DNA of 7,388 nt from NCBI GenBank assembly GCA_929200175.1, contig CAKMYR010000055.1, positions 1 through 7,388 on the forward strand, read 5' to 3'. The notes beneath the pieces are model-generated. The model did not search any database and was not told the origin of the DNA. It saw only the letters and a program-made list of their open reading frames with translations. The stretch comes from an uncultured Gammaproteobacteria bacterium (GTDB taxonomy: Bacteria; Pseudomonadota; Gammaproteobacteria; PS1; Pseudothioglobaceae). Positions 6,350-7,388 of this stretch are shown here, piece by piece. The position numbers and the translations under genes are program-made. Every line of letters begins with the position of its first letter. The stretch's first letter is position 1.

Positions 6350-7388
6350 TGCTTGCATAAAAATTTAGTTTAAATTCTTCAAAGCTATTGTTTTTAATAG
6401 CCTTTCTCATTTGGCTCATCAAATTATTATAATAATGAATATTATGGATAGTGTTTAAGATAGAGCCAAGAATTTCATTTTTATTTTGTAAATGGTTAAG
6501 ATAAGACCTAGAATAATTACAACAAGTATAACAATTACAATTTACATCTAAGGCTTTAGTGCTTGATTTATGTTTTGCATTACGGATTTTCACAACTCCA
6601 GATGAAGTAAATAAATACCCATTACGAGCATTTCTAGTTGGCATAACACAATCAAACATATCAATACCACAAGCAACTGCCTCTACTAAATCAATTGGGC
6701 TGCCTACTCCCATAAGATATCTAGCTTTATTAGCTGGCATTTTATCTGGTAGATATGAAAGAACTTGTTTCATTTCTTGCTTTGATTCGCCAACACTCAA
6801 ACCACCAATAGCAAATCCATCAAAACCTATTTCAATTAATGATTCAATCGATTCAGTACGCAAATCTTGATACATTCCTCCTTGAATTATCCCAAATAAG
6901 GCATTTTTATTATTTAAATTTTGATGCTCTTGTTTAGAACGAGCTGCCCATCTTAATGAAAGCTGCATAGATTTATCAGCTATTTTTTTATCATTTGTAT
7001 AAGGAGTGCATTCATCAAAAATCATAACAATATCTGAGCCTAATTTATGCTGTATTTGCATTGATTGTTCTGGAGACATAAAAATTTTAGAGCCATCTTT
7101 AGGAGAGCGAAAATCTACTCCTTTTTCACTGATTTTTCTAGTTGATGCTAAGCTAAATACTTGAAAACCACCAGAATCTGTCAAAATAGGACTATCCCAA
7201 TTCATAAAATTATGCAAAGATTTATGTTTTTGGATTATTTCAATTGTTGGGGTAATTGATAGATGAAATGTATTGCCTAAAATGATTTGAGTGCCAGTAT
7301 CTTTAAGCATTTCTGGGGTCATAGCTTTGACACTACCGTAGGTGCCAACTGGCATAAATACTGGAGTTTTAATCTTGCCTCTATTACA
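6339..7388 (-). CDS. tgt: Queuine tRNA-ribosyltransferase (tRNA-guanine transglycosylase), 5' end cut by window edge
   Basis: Tgt exchanges guanine-34 for preQ1 in the anticodons of Asp, Asn, His and Tyr tRNAs, the entry to queuosine. The frame is open to the right edge. The ATG at 7353-7355 (MPVGTYG) is internal, since the 11 codons before it encode CNRGKIKTPVF, which aligns with the segment just before the equivalent Met-30 of E. coli Tgt. About 18 N-terminal residues are missing. Counting from that Met, the acid/base Asp is D60 (LTDSGGFQ) and the nucleophile is D235 (MFDCVMPTRNARNG). The zinc ligands are C273, C275, C278 and H304. The 175-residue and 31-residue spacings match E. coli exactly. 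An extra Cys (C279) follows the last zinc Cys. The protein ends soon after the last family-typical helix. queA, its neighbour in E. coli, would lie beyond the window if present. Confidence 0.97.
   Translation of the reverse strand, partial: CNRGKIKTPVFMPVGTYGSVKAMTPEMLKDTGTQIILGNTFHLSITPTIEIIQKHKSLHNFMNWDSPILTDSGGFQVFSLASTRKISEKGVDFRSPKDGSKIFMSPEQSMQIQHKLGSDIVMIFDECTPYTNDKKIADKSMQLSLRWAARSKQEHQNLNNKNALFGIIQGGMYQDLRTESIESLIEIGFDGFAIGGLSVGESKQEMKQVLSYLPDKMPANKARYLMGVGSPIDLVEAVACGIDMFDCVMPTRNARNGYLFTSSGVVKIRNAKHKSSTKALDVNCNCYTCCNYSRSYLNHLQNKNEILGSILNTIHNIHYYNNLMSQMRKAIKNNSFEEFKLNFYASTNY

Noticed and set aside
6559..6870. Open frame of 103 codons on the + strand inside tgt.
   Set aside because: It is antisense to the conserved catalytic core of Tgt and is explained by it.
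7353..7355. ATG encoding MPVGTYG as the start of tgt.
   Set aside because: The frame continues upstream with CNRGKIKTPVF, which is conserved in Tgt, so the gene starts outside the window.
1..7388. CRISPR arrays, insertion sequences, tRNA genes, prophage or defence genes.
   Set aside because: No spaced repeats, transposase frames, cloverleaf sequences or accessory genes were seen; nearly all sequence is explained by conserved genes.

Overview
The window is ordinary housekeeping chromosome from an AT-rich bacterium, with G+C at roughly one third by eye. MreB and Tgt read like gammaproteobacterial proteins, and the RNase P RNA is class A but shortened. Together these suggest a low-GC gammaproteobacterium, possibly with a reduced genome such as a sulfur-oxidiser/SUP05-type or symbiont lineage. 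That placement is inference: no 16S rRNA or other taxonomic marker is present.

Layout from left to right. The last 44 codons of an unrecognised + strand gene end at 137. A weak, possibly bidirectional hairpin follows at 145-182. The RNase P RNA gene rnpB lies on the minus strand (187-516) with its own promoter just upstream. Next is a complete minus-strand gene for an iron-sulfur (class I) fumarate hydratase (558-2042). A 114-bp divergent intergenic region carries two back-to-back sigma-70-like promoters. From it runs the + strand cell-shape operon mreB-mreC-mreD-mrdA (2157-6349). It meets, tail to tail with an 11-bp overlap, the minus-strand tRNA-guanine transglycosylase gene tgt. That gene runs off the right edge and lacks only about 18 N-terminal residues. 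No stretch longer than about 300 bases lacks a gene.

The four operon genes encode the core of the elongasome. MreB filaments organise lateral wall growth from the cytoplasmic side, MreC and MreD link through the inner membrane, and MrdA (PBP2) cross-links the new peptidoglycan. Its usual glycosyltransferase partner RodA is not the next gene. Fumarase serves the TCA cycle, RNase P matures tRNA 5' ends, and Tgt starts queuosine modification of tRNA.

I found no new biological system. The points most worth a second look are an RNase P RNA that lacks both the P12 arm and the GGU motif expected to bind tRNA CCA ends, a predicted zinc site in PBP2, and the scarcity of Shine-Dalgarno sequences.
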